Shown piece after piece: positions 36,188 to 45,042 of a stretch of 58,655 nt of DNA; the first letter of the stretch is position 1; each line of letters opens with the position of its first letter. The position numbers and the translations under genes were made by a program. The DNA is taken from assembly GCA_903912445.1 (NCBI GenBank), contig CAIWHP010000214.1, forward strand, positions 1 to 58,655, in the 5' to 3' direction. Below the pieces are notes generated by a model. It worked only from the letters and a program-made list of their open reading frames with translations, searched no databases and was not told where the DNA came from. This DNA comes from an uncultured Lentisphaerota bacterium (GTDB lineage Bacteria > Verrucomicrobiota > Kiritimatiellia > CAIQIC01).

Positions 36188-37531
36188 TCAGCCGTTGAGC
36201 GTCCAGCCGTCGCGATACTTGCGGCCCAGGAGCGCGTTGGCTTCGGGGCAGTTGGTCACCTTGCCTGCGGCGCCGTCGTAGGCGAGCTTCTTGCCGACGC
36301 GGTAAGCGACCAGGCCGAGCAGCATCTGCTCGATCATGTCGGCGCTGTACTCGAAGTCGCACGCGGTCTTGAGGCTGGGGTTCTTGCAGGCGTTGAGCCA
36401 CTGCTCCTGGAAGTGGCCGACCGGCGGCAGGAGTTGGTCCTTTGCCCGCGGCTTGTAATAGCTCATGTCCGCTTCCTTGCCGTAGGGCAGGACGATGTGG
36501 TTGTCGAAGCTGGCGACGAGGAAGCCCTGCGAGCCCTTGAACAGCACGCCGTGATCGATCTTGTTGAGGTCGATGAACTCCTTCGGCGACTTGGGCATCG
36601 CGCCGCCCTGATACCAGCTGGTCCTGAGCGGGCCGCGCCAGCTGTTGGCGGGATGCTCGAAGTGGCTCTCGCACTCGACCGGCGTGACGGCGGGATTGAA
36701 CTTCTCGCCTTTCGCCTCCGCGCTCGTCGGCAGCTTGGCGTCTACGGCGTTCCAGAGCAGGTCCATCGTGTGGCTGCCCATGTCGCCGACCTGGCCGACG
36801 CCGAAGTCCCAGAACATGTTCCACTGCGTGCAATTTCCGCGGGCCGTGCCGGTGTTGGCAAAATAGTTGGGGCTATACGGATGATCGGGCGCCGGGCCAA
36901 GCCAGAGGTCCCAGTGGAAGCCTGTGGGCGGCTCGCCTTCCTTGGGCCAGTAACCCTCGCGGGGGATCTTGCGGTTGCCCCACGCGGCGGCGGACTTCAG
37001 CTCGCCGATCGCGCCATCGAGGATCATTTCGCGGACGCGGTTGAAGTTCGAGAGCGCATGCCGCTGCATGCCGACCTGCGTGGCGAGCTTGGCCTTTTTC
37101 GTCAACCAGTTCGCGCGGACGCTGCGCGCCTCCTCGACCGTGATCGCGAGGGGCTTTTCCATGTAGCAGTGCAGGTCGCGGTTGACACATCCGTTGGCGA
37201 TCAGTGCGTGGTGGTGGTCGGCGGTGCAGCAGACGACCGCATCCAGGCCGAGCTTCTTGTGGTCGTCGAGCAGCTTGCGCCAGTCGATGTAGGTCTTGGC
37301 CTTCGGGAATTTCTTGGCGCCGGCCGCGAGGTTGCCTTCGTGGAGATCGCAGAGGGCGACGAGGTTCTGGGTGGCGAGGGTGTCGTAGTGCGCCTTGCCG
37401 CGGCCGCCGACGCCGAGCAGGGCAATGTTGAGCTTGTTGCTGGGCGCGTCGGCGCCGAAGAGGCCGCGCGGCGCGACGAGCAGCCCCGCCCCGGCCAGCG
37501 CTGCGTTCCTGATGAATTCCCGTCGTTGCAT
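36188..37531 (-). CDS. Tat-exported Gfo/Idh/MocA-family oxidoreductase, tandem copy 1
   Basis: 447 residues. Tat signal [16 protein letters not shown], a GVGGRGKAH nucleotide-binding turn, the catalytic lysine region [10 protein letters not shown], and [12 protein letters not shown] in the C-terminal domain. AGGGAGAAG precedes the ATG at 37531; the longer upstream frame crosses the palindrome spacer and is rejected. Closely similar over its whole length to the next two genes. Probably a periplasmic sugar dehydrogenase or a glycosidase of the Gfo/Idh-type, such as the NAD-dependent GH109 enzymes; these are not distinguishable by eye. Confidence 0.88.
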   Translation of the reverse strand: MQRREFIRNAALAGAGLLVAPRGLFGADAPSNKLNIALLGVGGRGKAHYDTLATQNLVALCDLHEGNLAAGAKKFPKAKTYIDWRKLLDDHKKLGLDAVVCCTADHHHALIANGCVNRDLHCYMEKPLAITVEEARSVRANWLTKKAKLATQVGMQRHALSNFNRVREMILDGAIGELKSAAAWGNRKIPREGYWPKEGEPPTGFHWDLWLGPAPDHPYSPNYFANTGTARGNCTQWNMFWDFGVGQVGDMGSHTMDLLWNAVDAKLPTSAEAKGEKFNPAVTPVECESHFEHPANSWRGPLRTSWYQGGAMPKSPKEFIDLNKIDHGVLFKGSQGFLVASFDNHIVLPYGKEADMSYYKPRAKDQLLPPVGHFQEQWLNACKNPSLKTACDFEYSADMIEQMLLGLVAYRVGKKLAYDGAAGKVTNCPEANALLGRKYRDGWTLNG

Positions 37532-37635
37532 GTCTTCTCCCTTTTGCTGCCGCAATGATTTCCCGGCCTTCCGCCGCGCACCCGTGGCCCAACCGGAGCC
37601 GTGCGCAGTTTTAAAACGCAACAGACGCTGGAAAA

Positions 37636-37685
37636 TTTTCCAAGGTCTGGAAAATAAAGCACAGCCGTTTCCAAGGTCTGGAAAA
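37636..37685 (-). repeat. paired palindrome element, copy 4
   Basis: 37636-37654 (TTTTCCAAGGTCTGGAAAA) and 37668-37685 (TTTCCAAGGTCTGGAAAA), centres 31.5 bp apart; an extra half site CTGGAAAA abuts at 37628. It lies just beyond the terminator hairpin of tandem copy 2, upstream of tandem copy 1. Confidence 0.7.
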
Positions 37686-37722
37686 ATTGGCACCCGCCGC
37701 GCTGCGGTGCAGCGGGCGGGTG
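37680..37722 (-). terminator. intrinsic terminator of tandem dehydrogenase copy 2
   Basis: On the minus strand a hairpin with arms CACCCGCC and GGCGGGTG (37691-37722) plus inner pairing is followed by CCAATTTTTCC. It lies 25 nt after the stop of the gene at 37748-39073. The same hairpin recurs at 39477-39508. Confidence 0.75.
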
Positions 37723-37747
37723 CAGACACGGACCGGACTTTTCCGGC

Positions 37748-39073
37748 TCAGCCGTTGAGCGTCCAGCCGTCGCGATACGTGCGGCTCAGGAACGCGTTGG
37801 CTTCGGGGCAGTTGGTGACCTTGCCCGTGGCGCCGTCATAGGCGAGCTTCTTGCCGACGCGGTAGGCGACCAGGCCGAGCAGCAGCTGCTCGATCATGTC
37901 GCCGCTGTATTCGAAGTCGCACGCGGTCTTGAGGCTGGGGTTCTTGCAGGCGTTGAGCCACTGCTCCTGGAAATGGCCCAGCGGCGGCAGCAGCTTGTCC
38001 TGGGTGCGCGGCTTGTAATAGGCCATGTCCGCTTCCTTGCCGTAGGGCAGCACAATCCGGTTGTCGAAGCTGGCGACGAGGAAGCCCTGCGACCCCTTGA
38101 ACAGCACGCCGTGATCGATCTTGTTGAGATCGATGAATTCCTTCGGCGACTTGGGCATCGCGCCGCCCTGGTACCAGCTCACGCGGAGCGGGCCGCGCCA
38201 GCTGTTGGCAGGATGCTCGAAGTGGCTCTCGCACTCGACTGGCGTGACGTCGGGATTGAACTTGTCGCCCTTTGCCTCCACGGTGGTGGGCAGCTTGGCG
38301 TCCACGGCGTTCCAGAGCAGGTCCATGGTGTGGCTGCCCATGTCGCCGATCTGGCCGGCGCCGAAATCCCAGAACATGTTCCACTTCAGGCAGCCGCCGG
38401 CGACATACTCCGGGTTGAAGGGGTGCGCGGGGGCCGGGCCGAGCCAGAGGTTGAAGTTCAGGGTCTTGGGCGGCTCGCCCTGGGCGGGCAGGTAGCCGTC
38501 GCGGCGGATCTGGCGGTTGCCCCACGCGGAAGCGCTCTTCAGCTCGCCGATGGCGCCGTCGAGGATCAGCTCGCGCACGCGGTTGAAGTTCGTGTTCGCG
38601 TGGCGTTGCATGCCCACCTGCGTGGCGAGTTTGCCCTTCTTCGTCAGCCAGTTCGCGCGGACGCTCCGCGCCTCCGCGACCGTGATCGCGAGCGGCTTCT
38701 CCATGTAGCAGTGCAGGTTGCGGTTGAGGCACCAGTTGGCGATGAACGCGTGGTGGTGGTCGGGGGTGCAGCAGACGACGGCGTCGAGGCCGAGCTTCTG
38801 GTGGTCGTCGAGCAGCTTGCGCCAATCGCTGTAGGTCTTGGCCTGCGGGAAGCGCTTCACGCCGAGGGCGAGGCGCTCTTCGTTCACGTCGCACAGGGCG
38901 GCGACATTTTGGGTGGCGATGGAATCGTAGTGGGCCCGCCCGCGGCCGCCGACGCCGATGAGCGCGATGTTCAACTTGTTGCTCGGCGCGCCGGCGCCGA
39001 AGAGGCCGCTGGGCGCGATGAGCAACCCCGCGCCGGCCAACGTTGCGTTCCTGATGAATTCCCGTCGTTGCAT
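37748..39073 (-). CDS. Tat-exported Gfo/Idh/MocA-family oxidoreductase, tandem copy 2
   Basis: 441 residues. Same architecture as its neighbours: Tat signal [48 protein letters not shown], and a C terminus ending [16 protein letters not shown] precedes the ATG at 39073. It has its own terminator and a 674-nt-separated start from copy 3's stop side, so each copy may be transcribed alone. Most divergence among copies lies in the 180-220 region, which borders the active site, suggesting different substrates. Confidence 0.88.
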   Translation of the reverse strand: MQRREFIRNATLAGAGLLIAPSGLFGAGAPSNKLNIALIGVGGRGRAHYDSIATQNVAALCDVNEERLALGVKRFPQAKTYSDWRKLLDDHQKLGLDAVVCCTPDHHHAFIANWCLNRNLHCYMEKPLAITVAEARSVRANWLTKKGKLATQVGMQRHANTNFNRVRELILDGAIGELKSASAWGNRQIRRDGYLPAQGEPPKTLNFNLWLGPAPAHPFNPEYVAGGCLKWNMFWDFGAGQIGDMGSHTMDLLWNAVDAKLPTTVEAKGDKFNPDVTPVECESHFEHPANSWRGPLRVSWYQGGAMPKSPKEFIDLNKIDHGVLFKGSQGFLVASFDNRIVLPYGKEADMAYYKPRTQDKLLPPLGHFQEQWLNACKNPSLKTACDFEYSGDMIEQLLLGLVAYRVGKKLAYDGATGKVTNCPEANAFLSRTYRDGWTLNG

Positions 39074-39533
39074 GGTTCGTTGTTCCCTTCGTTTTCCCGC
39101 TGTGTCTTGCACTCGCACCGCATGTGCCGAGGATTTGCAGAACGGCGGCAGAAGTCAAACAAAACTAAAGCCAGGGAGTGCCGGGAAGCGAACCGCAGAA
39201 CGTCGCACATCGGAGGTGAAGCCCGGAGCGCGGCAGGTTTTCTGCGCCGCACGCGCCAAAGACGCCGGCCGGCTTTACTTGCCGATGGGCCCTCACGGAG
39301 GCGTCCGTCCCTCGCCGATACCTCGGATACTTAGGTATCAGGTGCGTGGCGCCGGTAAAGCGGGGCCGTTCGGCTGCCCCTTCAAGGGCCGGCACCGGGG
39401 CCCGCCCGCGGCGCGCGCGGCACCGACGGATCTGTCAACGGTGGCCTGCCTGCGCGGTCCACCGCGGAAAAAAGTTCACCCGCCGCGCTGCGGTGCAGCG
39501 GGCGGGTGAAACCACGGACCGGATTTTTCCGGC
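39074..39533. other. 460-bp spacer between tandem copies 2 and 3
   Basis: Contains the presumed promoter of copy 2, a short inverted repeat GATACCT (39317-39323) / AGGTATC (39333-39339) that could be an operator, and the terminator of copy 3 at 39467-39508. No convincing gene; open frames here are short and GC-driven. Confidence 0.5.
39467..39508 (-). terminator. intrinsic terminator of tandem dehydrogenase copy 3
   Basis: Minus-strand hairpin 39508-39477, identical in its 32-nt core to the one at 37691-37722, followed by AACTTTTTTCC. It sits 25 nt after the stop of the gene at 39534-40931. A smaller CCGG-A/T-CCGG hairpin lies between stop and terminator in both loci. Confidence 0.8.
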
Positions 39534-40931
39534 TCAGCCGTTGAGCGCCCAGCCGTCGCGATACTTGCGGCCCAGGAGCGCGTTGGCTTCGGGGCAGTTG
39601 GTGACCTTGCCCGTGGCGCCGTCATAGGCGAGCTTCTTGCCGACGCGGTAGGCGACGAGGCCGAGCAGCAGCTGCTCGATCATGTTGCCGCTGTACTCGA
39701 AGTCGCACGCCGTCTTGAGGCTCGGGTTCTTGCACGCGTCGATCCACTGCTGCTGGAAGTGGCCCAGCGGCGGCAGCAATTTGTCCTTGGCGCGCGGCTT
39801 GTAATAGCTCATGTCCGCTTCCTTGCCGTAGGGGAACAGGAGCCGGTTGTCGAAGTCGGCGATGATGAAGCCTTGCGAGCCCTTGAACATCGCGCCGTGG
39901 CCGATCTTCTTGAGGTCGATGAACTCCTTCGGGGCGCTCGGCATCGCGCCGCCCTGATACCAGGCCACGCTGATCGGGCCGCGCCAGTCGTTGGCGGGAT
40001 GCTCGAAGTGCGACTCGCACTTGATGGGCGTGAGGGCGGCATTGAAGGGGTCGCCCTTGGCTTCCGCGCTCGTCGGGAGCTTGGCGTCCACGCAGTTCCA
40101 GAGCAGATCCATCGTGTGGCTGCCCATGTCGCCGATCTGGCCCGCGCCGAAATCCCAGAACATGTTCCACGAGAGGCAATTGGCGCCAGGGCCCCGCGAA
40201 AAATAGCCGGGGTTGTAGGCATGGGCCGGCGACGGACCCAGCCACAGGTCGTAGTGCAGGTTGCTCGGCGGTGCACCGGCGTCTGGCAGATAACCGGCGA
40301 CGGCTTTGTTGTCCTTGAAATAAACGATGCCTTTCTCCTGGTCGTAGTCGCAGAGATCAGGCCGGCACTGGCGGTTGCCCCAGGCGGAGGCGCTCTTCAG
40401 CTCGCCGATGGCGCCGTCGAGGATCAGCTCGCGCAGGCGGTTGAAGTTCGAGATCGCGTGGCGCTGCATGCCGACCTGCGTCGCGAGCTTGGTCTTCTTC
40501 GACAGCCAGTTCGCGCGGACGACGCGCGCTTCCTCGACGCTGACGGCAAGCGGCTTCTCGCAATAGACGTGCAGGTTGCGGTTCAAGGCCCAGTTGGCGA
40601 TGAACGCGTGCGTGTGGTCGGCCGTGCAGATGACGACGGCGTCCAGGCTGAGCTTCTTGTGGTCCTCGAGCAGCTTGCGCCAGTCGATGTAGGTCTTGGC
40701 GTTCGGGAAGCGCTTCGCGCCGAACGCGAGATGGTCGTCGTTGATGTCGCAGAGCGCAACCACGTTCTCGGTGGCGATCGAGCTGAAATGCGCCTCGCCG
40801 CGGCCCCACGAGCCGATCAGCGCGATGTTCAGCTTGTTGTTCGATCCGGCGGCGCCGAAGGTGCCGCTGGGCGCGATGAACAGGCCCGCGCCGGCCAACG
40901 CTGCGTTCTTCATGAATTCCCGTCGCTGCAT
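39534..40931 (-). CDS. Tat-exported Gfo/Idh/MocA-family oxidoreductase, tandem copy 3
   Basis: 465 residues, somewhat longer than copies 1 and 2 because of an insert near residues 195-215 ([16 protein letters not shown]). Tat signal [16 protein letters not shown]. The nucleotide-binding turn reads [10 protein letters not shown] instead of IGVGGRG, which changes the glycine-rich loop. [10 protein letters not shown] and [12 protein letters not shown] are kept. AGAGGAGC precedes the ATG. Divergent from the dehydrogenase gene at 41262 across 330 bp. Confidence 0.88.
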   Translation of the reverse strand: MQRREFMKNAALAGAGLFIAPSGTFGAAGSNNKLNIALIGSWGRGEAHFSSIATENVVALCDINDDHLAFGAKRFPNAKTYIDWRKLLEDHKKLSLDAVVICTADHTHAFIANWALNRNLHVYCEKPLAVSVEEARVVRANWLSKKTKLATQVGMQRHAISNFNRLRELILDGAIGELKSASAWGNRQCRPDLCDYDQEKGIVYFKDNKAVAGYLPDAGAPPSNLHYDLWLGPSPAHAYNPGYFSRGPGANCLSWNMFWDFGAGQIGDMGSHTMDLLWNCVDAKLPTSAEAKGDPFNAALTPIKCESHFEHPANDWRGPISVAWYQGGAMPSAPKEFIDLKKIGHGAMFKGSQGFIIADFDNRLLFPYGKEADMSYYKPRAKDKLLPPLGHFQQQWIDACKNPSLKTACDFEYSGNMIEQLLLGLVAYRVGKKLAYDGATGKVTNCPEANALLGRKYRDGWALNG

Positions 40932-41261
40932 GTGTGCTCCTCTTCTCGGTTTGGTTACGATCGTAATTCCGCTTGCCGCTTACCCGGCCGCGCCCCGCGC
41001 GGTGGCCGTCTGGCAACAGCGGGCAGGATTTCCGCCCGCGCGCCGGATGTCAAACAAAAAGCTCCGCGCGTCCACCAAGAACGCAGCGCGCGGCAGGATA
41101 TTTCCCGGATGGCGGCAAAATCTCCGCCAGGCCGGCGGGCGGGCCAAGGATTCGGCAAAGCAGGCCGGCCCGTTTCCCGCCAGTGGAAACGGATTGCCAT
41201 GACGGCGGCGAAGGAATAAAAGGACGCATGCATGTGAACGCAACCCAGCAGGAGCCCGACC
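40932..41261. other. 330-bp divergent promoter region
   Basis: Separates two divergent dehydrogenase genes. I see no gene, no clear -35/-10 pair and no palindrome of the main repeat family. The segment GTCAAACAAAA at about 41048 also occurs upstream of tandem copy 2 at about 39153, which may mark a shared control site. Confidence 0.4.
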
Positions 41262-42560
41262 ATGAATGAAGCCCCTTTGAACCAGCCGACCCGCCGCACG
41301 TTCCTCAAAACCTCGGCGCTGGCCGTCGGCGGCCTCGGCCTGGCCACCGGCTGCGCGACCGCGCCGCTCCATCCGCTGACCGCCGCCGAGCGCACGCGCT
41401 CGGTCGGCGCGAACGACCGCATCCGCATCGGCCAGCTCGGCTGCGGCAGCCGCGGCGTCGGCGCGCACATGGCGGGCATCCGCCCGCACGCGCAGGCGCA
41501 GAACGCCGAGTACGTCGCCGTCTGCGACCCATGGCGCGTGGCGCGCGAGAACGCCAACGCGAAGGTCAAGGAGTGGCACGGCCACGACGCGCAGCAGTTC
41601 GTCTCCTACCGCGACCTGCTCGCGATGAAGGACCTCGACGCGGTGATGATCGCCTCGTGCGACTTCCAGCACACGACGCACCTCGAGGCCGCGGCCCGGG
41701 CGGGCAAGCACATCTACGTGGAGAAGCCGATGGCGACGGATTTCCCGCGGCTCGTGCGCGCGGTGGACGCGGTCAAGGCCGCCGGCACGGTGGTGCAGGT
41801 GGGCACACAGCTGCGCAGCCTGCCGAGCGTCAACGGCGCGCGGGCGCTTTACAAAACCGGCATCTTCGGCCAGCTCTCGCGCGTCGAGGAATGCCGCAAC
41901 AACGACCAGCCCTACTGGTATCACTACCTCAAGGACGTGAAGGAAGCGGACGTGGACTGGAAGGAGTTCCTGATGGACCGCCCGCTGCGGCCCTTCCGCG
42001 CCGACCTCTATTCCGGCTGGTACGGCTACTACGAATTCTCGCGCGGGCCGATCCCGGGCTTCGGCAGCCACTTCATCGACATGTTGCACTTCATCACCGG
42101 CGCGAAGTTCCCGGCGTCGTGCGTCTGCCTCGGCGGCACGTTCACGTGGAAGGACGAGCACCAGTTTACCGCGCCCGACTGCATCCAGGCGACATGGCTC
42201 TATCCCGAGGGCTTCCTCGTCAGCAGCTCGAACAACCTCGGCAACCAGCACGGCAGCGTGCGCCGCTTCTACGGCGACAAGGGCGTGCTCAAGCTCGACA
42301 ACTGGAGCGCGCCGACCTTCAGCGCCGAGGGTGGCCCGCGCCGCGACGGCGCGATCCGCGGCCTCAAGCCCGTCCCGGAAGTCGCGTGCCCCGACCACTT
42401 CCTGAACTGGCTGCAGTGCATGCGCAGCGGCGCGACGCCCAACGCCTCGATCGACGCCGGCTTCCAGCACGCCACCGCCGTCATCATGGCGATGATGTCC
42501 TTCGAGAGCGGCCGCAAGACGATCTTTGACCCCGCCAAGCGCGAGATAAGGATGGCCTGA
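41262..42560 (+). CDS. Tat-exported Gfo/Idh/MocA-family oxidoreductase, probable lipoprotein
   Basis: 432 residues. Tat signal TRRTFLKTSALAVGG ends in GLGLATGCATAP, an almost exact match to the lipobox region of the protein starting at 6406. GQLGCGSRGVGAH is the dinucleotide-binding turn, YVEKPMATDF the lysine motif, and GFGSHFIDMLHF the C-terminal catalytic region. AGGAG precedes the ATG. The next gene begins one nt after its stop, so the two are an operon. Substrate unknown. Confidence 0.88.
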   Translation: MNEAPLNQPTRRTFLKTSALAVGGLGLATGCATAPLHPLTAAERTRSVGANDRIRIGQLGCGSRGVGAHMAGIRPHAQAQNAEYVAVCDPWRVARENANAKVKEWHGHDAQQFVSYRDLLAMKDLDAVMIASCDFQHTTHLEAAARAGKHIYVEKPMATDFPRLVRAVDAVKAAGTVVQVGTQLRSLPSVNGARALYKTGIFGQLSRVEECRNNDQPYWYHYLKDVKEADVDWKEFLMDRPLRPFRADLYSGWYGYYEFSRGPIPGFGSHFIDMLHFITGAKFPASCVCLGGTFTWKDEHQFTAPDCIQATWLYPEGFLVSSSNNLGNQHGSVRRFYGDKGVLKLDNWSAPTFSAEGGPRRDGAIRGLKPVPEVACPDHFLNWLQCMRSGATPNASIDAGFQHATAVIMAMMSFESGRKTIFDPAKREIRMA

Positions 42561-42561
42561 C

Positions 42562-43410
42562 ATGCCAACCCGGCGACACTTCATCGGCACGACGCTGGCC
42601 GCGGCGGGCGCGCTGGCGACGCGGAGCTTTGCGGCTGATGCGCCGCGCTGGCAGATCGGCTGCTACACGCGGCCGTGGGACCAGCACGACTGGCGCGTCG
42701 CGTTCGACGCCATCGCCGGCGCGGGCTTCAAGCACGTCGGCCTCATGACCACCAAGAGCAAGAACCACCTGATCCTCAGCAGCGACTCCACGCCCGAGGA
42801 AGCCGCGGCGGTCGGCGCCGAGGCGAAGCAGCGCGGGCTGCAGATCATCTCGATGTGGGGCGGCCAGTTCACCGACGCCGCCGGGCTCAAGCGCCTGATC
42901 GAGTGCTCCGCCGCGTGCGGCTGCCCGAACCTGCTGCTCGGCGGTACCGACGAGAAACGCGCCGCCGCCTATTACAAGGCCGTCGCCGACTGCTGCGGCT
43001 TGGCGGCGGAGAAGCAGGTCGGCCTGAGCATCAAGCCGCACGGCGGCAACAACGCGAACAGCGCGCAGTGCCGCAAGCTGATCGAGCAGGTCGCGCACAA
43101 AACCTTCCGGCTCTGGTACGACCCGGGCAACATCTTCTACTACTCCGAAGGCAAGCTCGATCCCGTGGACGATGCTGCCGCTGCGACCGGCATGGTCGTG
43201 GGCATGAGCGTGAAAGATTTCAAGCCGCCGAAAGAAGTGGCCCTGACGCCGGGCACGGGCAAGGTGGACTTCGCCAAGGTCATGGCGCGGCTCAAGCAGG
43301 GCGGCTTCACCGGCGGCCCGCTGGTGGTCGAATGCCTCGACCGCGGCGAACTCCCCGCCCTCGCCGCCGCGGCCAGGCAGGCGCGCCTGTTCGTCGAGCA
43401 ACTCGTCTGA
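42562..43410 (+). CDS. Tat-exported xylose-isomerase-like TIM-barrel protein (sugar phosphate isomerase/epimerase family)
   Basis: 282 residues. Tat signal MPTRRHFIGTTLAAAG. The AP-endonuclease-2 type TIM barrel has IGCYTRPWDQHDW, GFKHVGLMT, IKPHGGN, WYDPGNIFYY, SVKDFK and VVECLD, in the order typical of sugar epimerases with a divalent metal. Coupled directly to the preceding dehydrogenase, so both are probably exported and act on the same sugar. The exact reaction (isomerase, epimerase or dehydratase) is not predictable from motifs. Confidence 0.85.
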   Translation: MPTRRHFIGTTLAAAGALATRSFAADAPRWQIGCYTRPWDQHDWRVAFDAIAGAGFKHVGLMTTKSKNHLILSSDSTPEEAAAVGAEAKQRGLQIISMWGGQFTDAAGLKRLIECSAACGCPNLLLGGTDEKRAAAYYKAVADCCGLAAEKQVGLSIKPHGGNNANSAQCRKLIEQVAHKTFRLWYDPGNIFYYSEGKLDPVDDAAAATGMVVGMSVKDFKPPKEVALTPGTGKVDFAKVMARLKQGGFTGGPLVVECLDRGELPALAAAARQARLFVEQLV

Positions 43411-43488
43411 CGTCGCGTCCACGCCTTGGAAATAGCTGTTGCCGCAGACGCGCGGCTGTTAGACTCCAGAAAAATTCGGAGCAATATC

Positions 43489-45042
43489 ATGCAAAAAGAA
43501 CATGGATGGGGCGGTCCGCCGCCGGTGCCGGGAACGACGCCTTTGCGCATGACGCGCGGGCTGGGCTGCGCGGCGCTGATCGCGCTGTTCGCTGTCGTGG
43601 TGGTCTTGGGGTTGCCGGTCTGGGTCTGGCTCTGGTGGCGCATCGAGCCGGACGCCGACGAAATCGCCGTCCTGATCCGCAAGACGGGCGACAATCTGCC
43701 GTCGGGCGAGATCCTCGCCTTGCAGCCGAACCAGAAGGGTGTGCAACTCGACGTGCTCACGCCGGGCGGGCGCTATTTCCAGAATCCATACACCTGGGGC
43801 TGGGAACTGGTGCCGGTGACCGACATCACAGCCGGCAAGCTGGGCGTGCAGACGCGGCTTTTTGGCAAGGATCTGCCGCCAGGTCAGATCATTGCCCAGA
43901 AGGACACCAAGGGCATCGTGCCGGAGGTGCTGGGCCCGGGCAAACATTTCATCAATCCCTATGCCTACCGCGTGCAGGTGGTGGATGCGATCAACATCCG
44001 GCCGGGCTGCGTGGGCGTGGTGACGCGGCTGGTCGGCAAGGACCCGCTGAGCGACGGGTTGCCGGCGGAGCAGCGCAACACCTTCATTGCGGTGCCGGGG
44101 TTGAAGGGCGTGCAGGCGGAGGTGCTCGATCCGGGCACGCACTACCTGAACCCCTATCTTGTCAGCGTGAACGAGGTCAACCTCCAGAGCCAGCGCTTCG
44201 AAATGAGCGGCGAGGACGCGATCAACTTCCTGACGATGGATGGCTTCACGGTACACGTCGAGGGCACGCTGGAGTTCGCGCTGATCCGCGAACAGGCGGC
44301 GCTGTTGCTGCACCAGGTGGGCGATATTGACGACATCCTCAAGAAAATCATCCTGCCGCGCGCCCGCGGCTTCAGCCGCATCGAGGGCAGCAAGAACCCG
44401 GCGCTGAACTACATCGTCGGCGAGATGCGCCAGCAATTCCAGGACAACCTGGAGAAACACCTGCGCTCCACGTGCCTTTCCGCCGGCGTGGCGATCAAGT
44501 CGGTGCTGGTGCGCAACATCACCGTGCCGGAGGACATCGCCAGCGTCATCCGCGAGCGCGAGGTCGCCAAGCAGACGGCGAAGATGTACGACCAGCAGAT
44601 CGAGCAGGCCAAGTCCAAGGCCGAGCTGACCGCGCAGGAGATGCTCGCCAAGCAGAGCGAGGAGAAGGTCAAGGCCGACACGCTGGCGCTGCAGGCGACG
44701 ATCCTCGCCAAGCAGGAGCAAAAGGTGAAGCTGACCGTGGCCGACCAGGGCCTCGCGGTGGCGAAACTCGAACTCGAGGCCGCCGACGCGCAGGCCAAGG
44801 CGATACTCGCCGAGGCTGGTGGCGAGCAGGCGGTGATCCAGTTCAACAACGATGCCGAGGCCAAGGTGTTCCAGAGCCAGGCCGCGGCGTTCGGCGGCGG
44901 TCTGAATTACGCAAAATATCTTTTCTACCAGAAGGTCGGCCCGCGCATCGAAACGATCCTGACCTCCGACAAGGGTGAGGGGCTCGGTGGGTTGTTCCTG
45001 CCCTATCTGCCGGGCGCGACGCAGAAGGAGGTGGCCAAGTGA
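43489..45042 (+). CDS. SPFH/band 7 membrane protein with triplicated N-terminal repeat
   Basis: 517 residues. One transmembrane helix (CAALIALFAVVVVLGLPVW) is followed by three tandem repeats of about 60 residues: each has a vGvxtrxxGkdL-type strand, then QKG-x-x-x-x-VL-x-PG-x-x-x-x-NPY. An SPFH domain follows (GFTVHVEGTLEFAL, GEMRQQFQDNLEKHL) and then a coiled coil rich in A, E, K and Q. GGAG precedes the ATG at 43489. Flotillin-like proteins scaffold membrane microdomains. It overlaps the next gene, a diverged copy of itself, by four nt. Confidence 0.85.
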   Translation: MQKEHGWGGPPPVPGTTPLRMTRGLGCAALIALFAVVVVLGLPVWVWLWWRIEPDADEIAVLIRKTGDNLPSGEILALQPNQKGVQLDVLTPGGRYFQNPYTWGWELVPVTDITAGKLGVQTRLFGKDLPPGQIIAQKDTKGIVPEVLGPGKHFINPYAYRVQVVDAINIRPGCVGVVTRLVGKDPLSDGLPAEQRNTFIAVPGLKGVQAEVLDPGTHYLNPYLVSVNEVNLQSQRFEMSGEDAINFLTMDGFTVHVEGTLEFALIREQAALLLHQVGDIDDILKKIILPRARGFSRIEGSKNPALNYIVGEMRQQFQDNLEKHLRSTCLSAGVAIKSVLVRNITVPEDIASVIREREVAKQTAKMYDQQIEQAKSKAELTAQEMLAKQSEEKVKADTLALQATILAKQEQKVKLTVADQGLAVAKLELEAADAQAKAILAEAGGEQAVIQFNNDAEAKVFQSQAAAFGGGLNYAKYLFYQKVGPRIETILTSDKGEGLGGLFLPYLPGATQKEVAK

